This document shows positions 53,640 to 63,921 of a stretch of DNA of 64,000 nt, in pieces (the first letter of the stretch is position 1; every line of letters begins with the position of its first letter). The DNA lies in contig CAVNZM010000011.1 in the NCBI GenBank assembly GCA_963693365.1, forward strand, positions 5,518,001-5,582,000. The letters are read 5' to 3'. The position numbers and the translations under genes are program-made. This DNA is from Amoebidium appalachense. Its lineage: Eukaryota > Ichthyosporea. The notes under the pieces were generated by a model, which ran no database searches, had not been told where the DNA came from, and saw nothing but the letters and a program-made list of their open reading frames with translations.

Positions 53640-53790
53640 TGCGTGTGTGTGTGTGTGTGTGTGTGCGTGCGCGCGCATATGTGTGTGAGGGGTGGTGGGC
53701 TCATGTGTGTGTGTGTGTGTGTGCCATGTGAAAAGAATGTGTGTGGGCGACGCCGTGCATGCCGCGGTGTGTGTGTGTGTGTGTGTGTTT
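53640..53790. repeat. three (TG)n blocks
   Basis: TG tracts at 53641-53664, 53706-53723 and 53767-53788 separated by unique spacers. Confidence 0.85.
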
Positions 53791-53946
53791 GAAAAGGGGA
53801 AGGGGGTTTGAGGGAGAGGGAGTGGGAGAGGCACGCTGTGTCTGAATTCAACAGAAAGCAAGACGTGTATACTCCGAAGGGATAACTTAAACAAAGCCAC
53901 TGATGGAGCCGACATCACATACACAGACTGGCGGACCACTGCAACA

Positions 53947-54123
53947 ATGAGCGGGTGCCTGAAGTGCAAGAAAACACACAAGGAGTGCACGTGTGAGGCT
54001 GCCAGCTCGTACTGTTTGTACTGGATTGAGCCCTCGTACTTTTTTCTTATCGGGCACCACACAAGTGGGCGTCTAAGTTCACGAGCTTGCAGGCGAGGCA
54101 TTTTCGCACTTGCGTATTGCTAG
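53947..54123 (+). CDS. 58-residue Cys-rich ORF (hypothetical)
   Basis: ATG 53947, TAG 54121-54123. The N-terminus has a Cys cluster (CLKCKKTHKECTC) that could bind zinc. The rest is aromatic and then Arg-rich. Short and unsupported by context, so it may be chance. Confidence 0.25.
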   Translation: MSGCLKCKKTHKECTCEAASSYCLYWIEPSYFFLIGHHTSGRLSSRACRRGIFALAYC

Positions 54124-54852
54124 AATAACGCTTTAAGGTACCTTAACAGCGAGGCGAAGCCCACAAAAATATTCGTTGCGTTGAGAAAAGAGACAACGAA
54201 AACACTACTTGTAGACGTTATGCCAGCAGACAAAGAACGTGTGTGGTGTATCGGCTGAAGGGGTGATACCATGTCGCCGATGATGACTCACTCACATTCC
54301 AAAGCAGCACATAAGATATATGCACTGCACTTGATTTATTTAAGTAGCCCATCCGCCTCTAATGCAAAAGCAACAGAAAAGAAAAAAATGTAGAATGGTA
54401 AAATAGATTAATAATATAAAAAAATTAATCAAGTGCAAAGATTTATTGCATTACTTCATGCTCAAGCACATCTTATAGTGCACTTGCCGGTAAACTTTGG
54501 CACATCTTATCAGCTTTTGATTAAGCTGGACAGAGCTTTCCAATTGGTCGACCGTTCACAGCCAGCGGCAAGAGCATCTTATTGGCCAGACGAGCACTTC
54601 TCAGCACATCATGGGAATCCCTCACTAAAATAATAATAAAAAAAGCGAAAAAAAAAGAATAAAAAGCCCCCATTACTATATATATTAATTATTTTAACAT
54701 TTCAATGCCACGTTCTTTTATTCTTACTGCTAGGCTAACAAATAAAGTGGTTTCGCTCATGATCCCTGGGAAACAATGGCATGTGTGCGTGAGATGACCA
54801 TGTGCCCTGACTGAATCCACTAAGCAATCCGGATACGCCCGTTCGCCCTTGT
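54124..54852. other. no gene recognised
   Basis: AT-rich unique DNA. GCACATCTTAT/GAGCATCTTAT motifs recur loosely at 54461-54600. Confidence 0.5.
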
Positions 54853-54997
54853 GATTGGGGGGGAAACTGGGGCTTCCGTAAACGGTTTCGTACCTCCGCA
54901 GCCAGAGCCGCTCGTGACAGGGCGGCGGCGATTGGGGGGAAACCCGGCTAAAGTCTGTTTACGAAAGTAACGTCTTTCCCCGATTTGGGGGAAACCT
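54853..54997 (+). promoter_or_regulatory. three GATTGGGGGAAACC-type motifs upstream of a TATA box
   Basis: The motif occurs at 54853-54868, 54930-54945 and 54982-54997, all in the same orientation, just before a TATA-like element. Its core GGGGAAACC resembles NF-kappaB-type sites. A role in transcription of the ORF at 55100 is inference. Confidence 0.4.
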
Positions 54998-55007
54998 CAA
55001 AGTTAAA

Positions 55008-55020
55008 TTTATATAATATA
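55008..55020 (+). promoter_or_regulatory. TATA box (TTTATATAATATA)
   Basis: AT-rich element 80 bases upstream of ATG 55100 and next to the third GGGGAAACC motif. Confidence 0.4.
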
Positions 55021-55099
55021 CCCGCTGAAGTGCGAGAACGACTATTTGGTGCTACGGGAAGATGTAGTTGGGCTGTCCCGGATGGATGCAACGGAAATC

Positions 55100-55141
55100 A
55101 TGTCTTTCTACGAGAAAAACATTGTAGGGGAAGGTGGTTTG
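55100..55141 (+). pseudogene. 5' end of a gene interrupted by the Gypsy element
   Basis: ATG at 55100 starts a frame (MSFYEKNIVGEGGL) that is cut after 14 codons by the retrotransposon. The same frame resumes without a stop after the second target duplication at 63555 (see 63555-63921). The uninterrupted product is not recognised. The promoter-like elements just upstream support a real gene. Confidence 0.55.
55137..55141 (+). repeat. target-site duplication GTTTG (left)
   Basis: GTTTG precedes the LTR at 55142 and recurs at 63553-63557 after the other LTR. Confidence 0.9.
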
Positions 55142-55786
55142 TGTCGTATCCTAATATATGTGTACTAGAGACGCGGCACTCTACTAAGTGTACACACACG
55201 AAAAGGAAAGAACGTGTACAGAAAAACGGTAAAGTTTATTAAGACCAGGCTCAGACGGGCAAACTTAGATCCGTACGGATTGAGTCTAAGTTACGACTGA
55301 GGCCATCAAGGCCGTGCCCTCAAAGATCATCATCACCTGGCCCCCTACGATGCCACATTCCATTAACATTCCGATCTACTTTTATCGTGCGCCTGCACGA
55401 GCTAAGTCGATCTACTCAACTAATATATTTATCCAAGTCTCACCCCTCACCCTCCCCCTAGTGGCACCCCAGAGTCTAAATCTACATTTCATACTATCCT
55501 CCCCCCCCCCTCCCTCCCCCCCTTTCCTCTACATCTACATATATAAATACGTTTGGCAACATACACTATCTAACCTTGCCAATACTTACAAAAGGGCTTC
55601 TGCCCGAACAATCACATTCCTAAGTCCTCCTACGATCTATCCTACACACTAATTAGAATTCTATTGGACGGCTGTCCCGGCTGACGTGCCACAGTGGTCC
55701 AATGCCCTGCGCCGGCAGAGGCAAGATGCACGCAGCTGTACAGCTATCTTGAGGCCCCGGACTTGATCTTGATGATCTGTGGACCC

Positions 55787-55822
<36 letters not shown>

Positions 55823-55873
55823 ATCTCGATCGTAGACTTAGGCTGATCTGCTGAGACGGATTAGTATATGTCA
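55142..55873 (-). repeat. Gypsy 3' LTR
   Basis: 732 bp; on the element strand TGACATATAC...GATACGACA. It contains a poly-C/G tract (55791-55820) and a second C run (55500-55510). The polypurine tract (GGGGGGGGAGT on the element strand) abuts it at 55874-55884. Confidence 0.93.
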
Positions 55874-56054
55874 ACTCCCCCCCCGGCCCCCGGAAAAGCT
55901 GAGTCCCACCTCAGTCACATTACATCTAACACCCCCTAAAAAGACATAGACTAATCAGTCTCCTAAAAAAATTAAATAAATAAATTACGAAGAAAAATAA
56001 TAAATTAATCTACACCATAAGCTTGATACCTACGGAGACACCTATGATAATAAA

Positions 56055-57941
56055 TTAAATTCCTACGACTACGTTCACACTCCTCCTCGGTCTCCTCCCC
56101 CTCCCTCCCCCTCCCCCCGTGTGTCTATGTGTATTTGCATCACTCCCCCCCCCGGCCCCCTCCACCGACTTTTTCACACCACGATTAAACTGAGGAATAA
56201 CTCTCTTTGGCCGAGAGGGAGCACTAGGCAACTCCCTCTGCACTAATCTAGCCTCATAAGCACGAATAGAAAACGGGCAATCCAAATGAAACTCAGGCAA
56301 CCACTGATCTTCCTGATAACCTCCCTCAAAACGAATTAAATAATAATTTACCTTACCTTCCTTACCTTCAATAACCTTTTTATCCATAATTTTATCTACT
56401 GCAGCCTCCGATACATCCACCGACCCGTCATAGTCGGGGGTGAATGCATCTAACACTCGACGGCCCTCCGGCCGTTTTACCCTAAGGGCCCTATCATAAT
56501 ATTCCTTTATATCATCTATATTATAAAATCTAACATCACTCTCATTATCTAACCTCTGCACCTTATATTCCGTCGGACCTAACCTAGCCACTATTTTATA
56601 CGGGCCAATGAAAAGAGGCAACCATTTCTTACCATACTTACGAAGACCTTCACCTTCACCCTTACCTTCCTGCTCCTGCTTATATCTCTTTTTCCTAGTA
56701 TGATCCCTAATTAAAACTAAAGTACCCTCGGCAAATTCACGTAACGGACGTGTGGACACGTCTGCACGTGTCTGTGCCTGCTGTGTACGGGCCAGAGCTG
56801 CATCACGTGCAGCCCGGGCCCGGGTTAGTAGCTGCTCCCGGAACTCAGTCCAGTGGGGATAAGTTAGTCGGTCAGCCCCCCCCATCGGCAAAAGTGCCGT
56901 ATCTAACAAACTAATAGCCTCCTGCCCATAAACCAAATAAAACGGAGAAAAACCAGTCACAGCATGAGGGGTAGAATTATATGAATGAGCAATAAACCTA
57001 GACATATGATCCCAATCATTAGCCTCCACATCCACCATTTTGCCAAAGGACTTCTGAAACACTGCATGCACACGTTCAGAGATGGCATTTGCTTGAGGGT
57101 GATATGCAGACGTAGCGATATGAGCTACCCTTAAAATTTTACACACCTCCGACACCAACTGATTTAAAAACACACGACTCCTATCCGTTAACAAAACACG
57201 AGGACAACCAAACCTAAGACAAATTTCATCCACAAAAATACGAGCAAACAAAACGGCATTAGCAGTGGGGAGAGGAAAAACTTCAACCCAACGAGTGGCC
57301 ACATCGGTGACGGTAACAAGAACAGTGTTACCCTCAACCGTAGAATTAAAAGGACCGACCACATCCACTGCTACCCTTTCAAACATACGAACATTAAAAT
57401 CCCTAATAAACGACGGGCGGGAACGAGAGTGGGGACTCTCATTCCGTTCCTGACAATGCATGCATGACAACACATAATCCCTCACCTCCCTACTCATACC
57501 CGGCCAAAAATACGAACGATTAACACGAAGCAACGTCCTATTTACACCTAAATGACCAGCCATGGGATGCTCATGCACCATATGCAAAACCTCAGGCACA
57601 AGTGCCGTCGGGACCCAAACTCGGTGTCCGTCTGGCCCAGAACAATGATAAACTAAATCCTGCTCTACCTGACACATTTTTGCTAACTTAGCTACCTTAA
57701 GCATCTGCCTTTTATTTTTAAATTTAATCGAATCAACCGGCCCCTTTAAATAATTCTTAACCAGACCAATCAACACATCTTCCTCTTGAGCTAAGATCAA
57801 AGCCGTAGGTGCTAAGGCAGGGGCCGAGCCATGAGACTCGGTCCCGACCTCAGACACTGACAAATACCTCCCCCCCCCCTCTCCTACACTTATAAGCAAG
57901 CAACCCCGGAGCCCAAGAAGACACATCAACAGACACAGCAT
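56055..57941 (-). CDS. Gypsy integrase with chromodomain-like C-terminus
   Basis: This is the integrase part of pol. The HHCC zinc site is HEHPMAGHLGVNRT with CMHCQ. The catalytic DDE core is D in VAVDVVGPF, D in LLTDRSRVF and E in NAISERVHAVF. A GPFxxP-type linker region follows (GTLVLIRDHTRKKR and WLPLFIGPYKIVARL). The tail KEGKVNYYLIRFEGGYQEDQ with WLPEFHLDC resembles the chromodomain of chromoviruses, which guides insertion to marked chromatin. The extreme C-terminus is Gly/His-rich and of low complexity. The frame starts upstream in the RNase H-integrase linker, after a poly-C run near 57871. Confidence 0.9.
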   Translation of the reverse strand: MLCLLMCLLGLRGCLLISVGEGGGRYLSVSEVGTESHGSAPALAPTALILAQEEDVLIGLVKNYLKGPVDSIKFKNKRQMLKVAKLAKMCQVEQDLVYHCSGPDGHRVWVPTALVPEVLHMVHEHPMAGHLGVNRTLLRVNRSYFWPGMSREVRDYVLSCMHCQERNESPHSRSRPSFIRDFNVRMFERVAVDVVGPFNSTVEGNTVLVTVTDVATRWVEVFPLPTANAVLFARIFVDEICLRFGCPRVLLTDRSRVFLNQLVSEVCKILRVAHIATSAYHPQANAISERVHAVFQKSFGKMVDVEANDWDHMSRFIAHSYNSTPHAVTGFSPFYLVYGQEAISLLDTALLPMGGADRLTYPHWTEFREQLLTRARAARDAALARTQQAQTRADVSTRPLREFAEGTLVLIRDHTRKKRYKQEQEGKGEGEGLRKYGKKWLPLFIGPYKIVARLGPTEYKVQRLDNESDVRFYNIDDIKEYYDRALRVKRPEGRRVLDAFTPDYDGSVDVSEAAVDKIMDKKVIEGKEGKVNYYLIRFEGGYQEDQWLPEFHLDCPFSIRAYEARLVQRELPSAPSRPKRVIPQFNRGVKKSVEGAGGGSDANTHRHTGGGGGRGRRPRRSVNVVVGI

Positions 57942-57997
57942 CTATTCCTTTCTTCTCACTCTCCCCCCCTTCCCCCCCCTCCCCCCCCCGTCTCTCA

Positions 57998-58453
57998 CTA
58001 GCCCCCCCCCTCCCCCTCCTTCTCTTCTTCAAACAAAATATAAGCAGCACGAGAGAGAGCATCACAGTCAACCATTGTTTCACCCTTGGCATAAAACAAT
58101 TTATAGGAGAACTCACCGAGAGCCGCGGCCCACTTCTGCATCCTCTCGTTGACCAGACGAGTGGTGCCGGCCATGGCTAGGCAGGGCTTGTGGTCGGTGT
58201 AGACCTCAAACGTCCTGCCTGCGAGTATATACCTCCATGCCTGTGAGACTGCCCAAAAGATAGCATGGGACTCTCTCTCCGGATTGCTATATCTACGTTC
58301 ACTTTTGCTAAATGAACGACTACTAGTAGCATAAGCAATCACTCTATCCTGCCCCTCCTGCACTTGATATAACACGGCCCCCTCAGCAACCTTACTTGCA
58401 TCACACCGAACTTTAAACATCCCCCCCCCCGGCCGAAAAATCAGGATGAACAA
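57998..58453 (-). CDS. Gypsy RNase H domain
   Basis: The block MFKVRCDASKVAEGAVLYQV is followed by IAYATSSRSFSKSERRYSNP, ERESHAIFWAV and EVYTDHKPCLAMAG, the standard Gypsy RNase H order with the catalytic Asp and Glu present. It is separated from RT and from integrase by frame changes at C runs (58543-58550, 58420-58430 and about 57985). Confidence 0.85.
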   Translation of the reverse strand: MFILIFRPGGGMFKVRCDASKVAEGAVLYQVQEGQDRVIAYATSSRSFSKSERRYSNPERESHAIFWAVSQAWRYILAGRTFEVYTDHKPCLAMAGTTRLVNERMQKWAAALGEFSYKLFYAKGETMVDCDALSRAAYILFEEEKEGEGGG

Positions 58454-58524
58454 GCATACTCGAAGACTGCAAAGCTAACTTAAGCTTTTCGAAAGCAGAA
58501 ACAGCATCAACATTCCAATCTATT

Positions 58525-59122
58525 CTATTCTTCTTCTCCCCCCCCCGTCTGACTAGTTAACGGCAAAGCAAGCATACTATAATCCTTAATATAACGACGA
58601 AGATAATTAGTTAAACCTAAAAATTGCCTTAGTTGAGTGACAGTCTGAGGACGGGGCCACTCAACTATGGCCCGGATTTTCTCCGGATCAGGGGCAAGAC
58701 CATTACTAGACACAATATGACCTAAAAACTTAACCTCCGGCACACCAATCACAGTCTTGCTACCGCTAATACGAAGACCAGACTCACCCAAAGCTAAAAA
58801 TACTTTTTCACAATTATTAACTAACTCCTCAAATGACCTACCTTTAATTAAAACATCATCCAAATAAGGGTGGCATACATCCAAATGAGGGTGGAGAATT
58901 TTATACATTACCCGGCACAACTTGAACATAGCTGGAGAGGAGAGCAAACCCATCGGCACCACCTTGTACTGGAACAGCTGGTCACCCAGTGCAAAGGCAG
59001 TCTTCTCCTTGCTGCTCTCCTCCAACCTTATCTCAGGCCAAAAAGCTGCTTTTAAATCAAGTTTAGCAAAGTGAGTATAGCCGTGCAGCTGTGAAAGCTG
59101 CTCGTCTATGTTAGGGACGGAG
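58525..59122 (-). CDS. Gypsy reverse transcriptase, catalytic part
   Basis: It continues from the 59111-59578 segment in a shifted frame. It holds FAKLDLKAAFWPEIRL (first catalytic Asp), VVPMGLLSSPAMFKLCRVM and HPYLDDVLIKG (YLDD active site), then VKFLGHIVSSNGLAPDPEKI and LRQFLGLTNYLRRYI. All RT motifs are intact. Confidence 0.9.
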
Positions 59123-59578
59123 AGGCCATTGGTTTGCCTTAGTGATCCGATTCAGAGCCCTGTAATCGTTCACTAGACGCCAAGACCCGTCGGGCTTCTT
59201 AACCAATAGCACCGGACTTCTCCACGGACTCGAACTATGCTCCACATGACCCTTTTTTAACATATCACTCACTATTATTAGCGCATCCGACAATTTATAC
59301 TGCTCCATTCTATAGCTAGGCATCACTACCGGCCTATTATCACCTGTGTCGATCTGCATTTCAAACCCTTTAACGAAGCCTATTTCGTTATCATCGGCCA
59401 GAAATGCAAACCGAGTCCTATCAAATAACTTAGCTAGCAATTTTTTCTGTTCTACCGTCCAATCCCCCTCCTTCATACCAAACGGCAATACTAACTCCGG
59501 GTTACCCCCATCACAAGTGGATGCATCCTTATTCACCGGAGTGCCACTTAACATTTCACCTCCTGTATTACTAAACAT
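59111..59578 (-). CDS. Gypsy reverse transcriptase, N-terminal part
   Basis: Contains the block RPVVMPSYRMEQYKL, then MLKKGHVEHSSSPWRSPVLL, VKKPDGSWRLVNDYRALNRI and TKANQWPL, where the frame breaks by one base near 59123 and RT continues in the next frame. Confidence 0.9.
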   Translation of the reverse strand: MFSNTGGEMLSGTPVNKDASTCDGGNPELVLPFGMKEGDWTVEQKKLLAKLFDRTRFAFLADDNEIGFVKGFEMQIDTGDNRPVVMPSYRMEQYKLSDALIIVSDMLKKGHVEHSSSPWRSPVLLVKKPDGSWRLVNDYRALNRITKANQWPLRP

Positions 59579-59808
59579 CGGTGCTGCTCGGGGTGAGGTG
59601 GAGGTACCTCCGGATATACATCAGTAGGTGGTCACCCTTAGCACCCCCCCCTCCCCCCGGCACACCCATGCCCCCGCCGGGCAATTCCTGATGAGTTAGT
59701 GCATGTATGTGGGGGGCCAGGTCTGTGGCCACCCTGCCCCCCACGGTGTTGGTTAACCCGTCAGATCCACGGGTTAGACCAACACCCTCCCCCCCTGCCT
59801 GCACATTC

Positions 59809-60771
59809 TCACACCCGGGGTGACCCTCCTTCCTCTTGGGGGTCGGGGGAGTGGGACCGGTGCTGTCCCGGTCCCCCCCCCCCATCGTGTCGGGTGACAT
59901 TTTGGTGGCTAACGTTAAATAAAGTTGTTCCCCCTCCTCCTGAGTCACCCTTCGAGCCGGCATCCGCCTTTTGGGTAATAAGAGAGACCTCTATACTACC
60001 AATCTCATTAGTGAAACTACCGACGGAAACACCTGACCTAATCACTATAGGCTCGATGCCCGGATTCACTAATTCTATTTCTATTGTCTTATCCGGCCAT
60101 ACCCTACTAAGGGTCCATTGGGCCACCTCCTGAAATGGGGTTTTCGGAGTAAAAACCCCTAAATCCCCTATCCTAACATGATTGCCGGCCCGGACACGTA
60201 CCGTTTGGCACTGATAAGGCTCGATTACTACTTCAGCTACCGTTCTAGCACCAGACTGATAACCGTCGAGCCCATCATGGGTTTTAATTTTAACGCCGGA
60301 CTGCAATTCTAAAACATTCGTACGTTCAAACAAAGCATTCACATGTCTACGGAAAAATGGGGCTCCCAACAAAACACTTTGAGCTAAATCCTTAACCACA
60401 TAACAAGCAACATGCATAGCCTGGCCACCTATCTCACACGGCAACACACAAACACCTTCCACAGACATACTACTATTATTAGCACTACCTAAGGCTGTGC
60501 TAGAAGCATCTAAAATAGGAATTTCCCCCCCGGCCTGATTAAAACGACGAATAAACGAAGCATGCACACAATTAACCTGAGCCCCTCCATCGAGCAAAGC
60601 AACAGCCTTCAACTTACCATCAGCTAACCATACGTCTATATAATGCCGGCTAAAACCAACTAAATCCTCCTCCAATTCAAGCAACACATCATCACTCACA
60701 CCCAATCCCTGCCCACGAAGACTCACACCCTCGATACCTACGTGCAACATACATACCTGTGGTGCCTGCAC
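59809..60771 (-). CDS. Gypsy aspartic protease region
   Basis: 320-codon frame. The protease core is VALLDGGAQVNCVHASF at residues 58-74: the usual D-T/S-G-A motif reads D-G-G-A. A flap-like region and the helix-preceding motif AQSVLLGAPFF follow, then a beta-rich linker toward RT. The protease normally cuts Gag-Pol. Whether DGG is active is unclear. Confidence 0.8.
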   Translation of the reverse strand: MQAPQVCMLHVGIEGVSLRGQGLGVSDDVLLELEEDLVGFSRHYIDVWLADGKLKAVALLDGGAQVNCVHASFIRRFNQAGGEIPILDASSTALGSANNSSMSVEGVCVLPCEIGGQAMHVACYVVKDLAQSVLLGAPFFRRHVNALFERTNVLELQSGVKIKTHDGLDGYQSGARTVAEVVIEPYQCQTVRVRAGNHVRIGDLGVFTPKTPFQEVAQWTLSRVWPDKTIEIELVNPGIEPIVIRSGVSVGSFTNEIGSIEVSLITQKADAGSKGDSGGGGTTLFNVSHQNVTRHDGGGGPGQHRSHSPDPQEEGGSPRV

Positions 60772-61333
60772 GGGTGGGGTGGGGTGTGTATGTAGTGTGG
60801 GTGGTGGTGGAGTGTGTGTGTGTGATGTGTGGGTGGGTGGTGTGTGTGTGTTTGGTGTATGTGTGGGTGTGTGTGTGGGTGTAGGTGTGTCTGCAACCGT
60901 CGTATGTCGTTGTGGTGGTGTGTTTCTACGTGTCTGTGCCTTCCCCCCCTTCCCCCTTTACTCGTGTGTGTCCCCCCCCCTCCCGGAAACAATGGCACAG
61001 AAACCCCCTCCGGTGTGGTTAGAACAAACACCGGGTTGGGACAAGAAACACTGAGACCATCCACTTGTGGCTGGGGAACCTCCCCCAACCACAAAACATT
61101 CACACCATTCATACCTTTGGTAGAGTCACCCCACAAACATTCATGCCATACCACCTCGACGCTGTCTTGAGGACCCACGACGATGCCCGGCTCCCACACG
61201 TATCGGGGCGGTGAGGGGGCAAAGGGAAGCTTAACCTGGGGTGGGGGAGGGTGAAGGTTCTCTGCAACCTGGGGGGGACCGATACTGTCCCCCCCCCTCC
61301 CTCAGTGACCCCAGCTTCCCCCTCCCCCGGAAC
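60772..61333 (-). other. gag-protease linker, His/Thr-rich
   Basis: A minus-strand frame (60738-61199) encodes NVLWLGEVPQPQVDG and then a His/Thr/Pro-rich low-complexity stretch with a GT-rich DNA composition. It links Gag to the protease. Confidence 0.5.
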
Positions 61334-62675
61334 TCAATAGCTCTTGTAACTACGGCAATATGCAGCAGAGTGCCCTTGCCGGCCACAAAAGTAACATGCA
61401 CCAAAGAAGGGGCCAGGGGGGACTTCAAAACCTTGGCGCAAAGCATAACCGGGAGCCCGGTCATGCTGGGGGGGCCCACCGTGACCGTGTGCACCACGGC
61501 CCCCCCTTCCCCCCCTGCCCCCCTCGGCCTCTCTCACCACCATTTCCACCCCTCCCTCTACCCTGCCCACCACCACGAGCAAGATAAGGGGCAAACCTCT
61601 CGGTGAACTGCTGCTGTTGTCCTCCACGTCCACCTCGGCCACGACCGCCGTGTCCACCCCGGTCGCCGCCACGGCCACCCCGGAAGCCGAAGCCCCCTCG
61701 GCCAGAGAAGACGGCCTGGGAGAGCTCGGCAACCTGCTTGACCAACATGGTGAGTGCATCTGGCTGTTCACCCTCTTTTTTCTCTTTTTCCCCCTTCTGT
61801 CCACTCTCCTTCTTTTTCTTGTCTACTTCCATCACCTCCTTTTTATCCCTCTTATTGAACTTCACCTCGTGCATGGCAAGCAAGTGACGTTTAACATGCA
61901 ACACCACCTCATCTACATCATCATGCTCCCCAAACATGCGTGCAGTGTCTGTGTTTACAGAGAGAGCCTTACGAGCAAACTCGAATTTTTCCCTATCACT
62001 CACGTCACCAGCTAACTCACAAAGGTCCTCAAAGACCCGATATTCCCTCTCAAAGAATGCACGAGCTTCTACGGGGGACATATCTAAAGTGGGAAAGGTA
62101 TACTTCCATTCTCTGAGCTGGGCCCGGAAGGTACGGCGCCGGTCGGCCGTCAGGTATCGGCCGACGAGCCGGGCCGTATACTCGAGCTCGTTTTCCGGCC
62201 GTGTGAAGGCCTCGAGCTCCCCGTCCACGTCGTCGGTGCTGTTCTCGTCCTCGTCGTCGGGGATGAACCGTGCGGCCAGACGTTTCTGGCCGAGTGTCCG
62301 GGACACCATCTCGTCCCTCCCCTCGTCGTACTGCTGCTCGTATATACGAGCCGTCACCTGGGGGGCCTGCTCGGCCCGGTACGGGTGCTCCTCCATCAGG
62401 GTGCATAAGTCGGCCATTGTTTTGTGGTCGATGCACTGTTTGATCATTAAGAACGAGGCCGCCACAGTGGGGGCCTTCTTTGTGTCTAACACTAGTGTGG
62501 GTGTGTTAGCTAGGAGTGTCCTAAGCCACCTAGGTATTTCCGAGTCGTGTTTGAGTGTAAAACTGAAAGCTGTGGTCTGTCTAACGTCTAGTGTATGAAC
62601 CTGTGGTACCTGTGTGTGCAGGGAGCTATCCTCCGCTGCCAATGCGTAGAACATGTCTACGTTAAACTTAGCCAT
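61334..62675 (-). CDS. Gypsy Gag with RGG region and CCHC knuckle (one frameshift)
   Basis: ATG at 62675. The capsid-like region includes the segment RARLVGRYLTADRRRTFRAQ and AFFEREYRVFEDLCELAG, followed by a Lys/Glu-rich linker (KEVMEVDKKKKESGQKG) and an RGG/RG-rich RNA-binding stretch. The frame ends at 61461, but a shifted frame continues to 61334 with the zinc knuckle CYFCGRQGHSAAYC. The shift lies in G/C runs at about 61500. A 29-base A run (T on the plus strand, 62711-62739) sits in the leader. Confidence 0.85.
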
Positions 62676-62705
62676 TGTGTGGTGTTCGGGTGGTTGTGTT
62701 TATTT

Positions 62706-62739
<34 letters not shown>

Positions 62740-62826
62740 CTGTGTTTGAGGTGTAGCAACAGCCCAGAAGGAACTGTCACCGCGTTACCCTAGCGCGAAA
62801 AACCGCACTAAAAGAAAGGTGTAGCT

Positions 62827-63552
62827 TGTCGTATCCTAATATATGTGTACTAGAGACGCGGCACTCTACTAAGTGTACACACACGAAAAGGAACGAACGT
62901 GTACAGAAAAACGGTAAAGTTTATTAAGACCAGGCTCCGACGGGCAAACTTAGATCCGTACGGATTGAGTCTAAGGTAGTACGACTGAGGCCATCAAGGC
63001 CGTGCCCTCAAAGATCATCATCACCTGGCCCCCTACGATACCACATTCCATTAACATTCCGATCTACTTTTATCGTGCGCCTGCACGAGCTAAGTCGATC
63101 TACTCAACTAATATATTTATCCAAGTCTCACCCCTCACCCTCCCCCTAGTGGCACCGCAGAGTCTAAATCTACATTTCATACTATCCTCCCCCCCCCCTC
63201 CCTCCCCCCCTTTCCTCTACATCTACATATGTAAATACGTTTGGCAACATACACTATCTAACCTTGCCAATACTTACAAAAGGGCTTCTGCCCGAACAAT
63301 CACATTCCTAAGTCCTCCTACGATCTATCCTACACACTAATTAGAATTCTATTGGACGGCTGTCCCGGCTGACGTGGTCCAATGCCCTGCGCCGGCAGAG
63401 GCAAGATGCACGCAGCTGTACAGCTATCTTGAGGCCCCGGACTTGATCTTGATGATCTGTGGACCCGGGCCACCCCCCCCCCCCCCCCCCCCCCCCCCCC
63501 GATCTCGATCGTAGACTTAGGCTGATCTGCTGAGACGGATTAGTATATGTCA
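62827..63552 (-). repeat. Gypsy 5' LTR
   Basis: 726 bp; compared with the other LTR it lacks a short TGCCACAG-type segment near 63375 and differs at a few positions. Confidence 0.93.
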
Positions 63553-63557
63553 GTTTG
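63553..63557 (+). repeat. target-site duplication GTTTG (right)
   Basis: Second copy of GTTTG directly after the element. Confidence 0.9.
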
Positions 63558-63921
63558 TATGTTGAGCATGCTGAAATAGACATAACTCAAATAACAGACG
63601 CACGCCTCTACGACCCAACAATCATTGCGGACCACACGGTAATTGGACAGGAACACTATGGGAAAAGAATGCCAGGAATCAACGAAGCTTTCTTGTATGC
63701 AATGCTTAACGCATCGGATAAAACACCCACGGGAAAAATTCTCTTGTCGGTTTTTGCGGCCCACATAGAAGACGGAGCGCTGTCATCTTCCAGCATTCTT
63801 TTGGATGGTCTCAAAGTGTGGTTCGTACATGCTCCTTGGCAATACCCTCATATCATGGAACTTGTGAAAAACGAGTTCCCTGATTTAGATTGTACCAACC
63901 CCATCCAGCACAAGTGCTTTC
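63555..63921 (+). pseudogene. continuation of the interrupted gene
   Basis: The frame that starts at 55100 resumes here for 121 codons without a stop. Composition is normal for a globular protein (ITDARLYDPTIIADHTVIGQ, HYGKRMPGINEAFLYAML, LLDGLKVWFVHAPWQYPHI). It is cut again one base into a codon by a second LTR at 63922. No family recognised; a host gene or a gene of an integrated virus are both possible. Confidence 0.6.

Larger units (their letters stand above)
55142..63552 (-). mobile_element. Ty3/Gypsy chromovirus, full length, with frame breaks
   Basis: 8.4 kb, flanked by GTTTG duplications. The minus-strand order is 5' LTR (63552-62827), gag, protease, RT, RNase H, integrase with chromodomain-like tail, polypurine tract, 3' LTR (55873-55142). 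The pol order RT-RH-INT is diagnostic of Gypsy. The two LTRs differ by a few substitutions and short indels, so the insertion is fairly young. Coding frames shift several times, often at G/C runs. No classic TGG-type primer-binding site is seen after the 5' LTR, where AGCTACACCTTTC follows directly. Confidence 0.93.

Noticed and set aside
54985-55242. An 85-codon ORF from ATG 54985
   Set aside because: It runs into the Gypsy LTR and, when the insertion is removed, meets a stop at once. The frame from ATG 55100 is the one that stays open.
55314-55652. A 112-codon ORF, repeated at 63002-63340
   Set aside because: Both copies lie inside the two Gypsy LTRs, so the repetition only reflects LTR identity.
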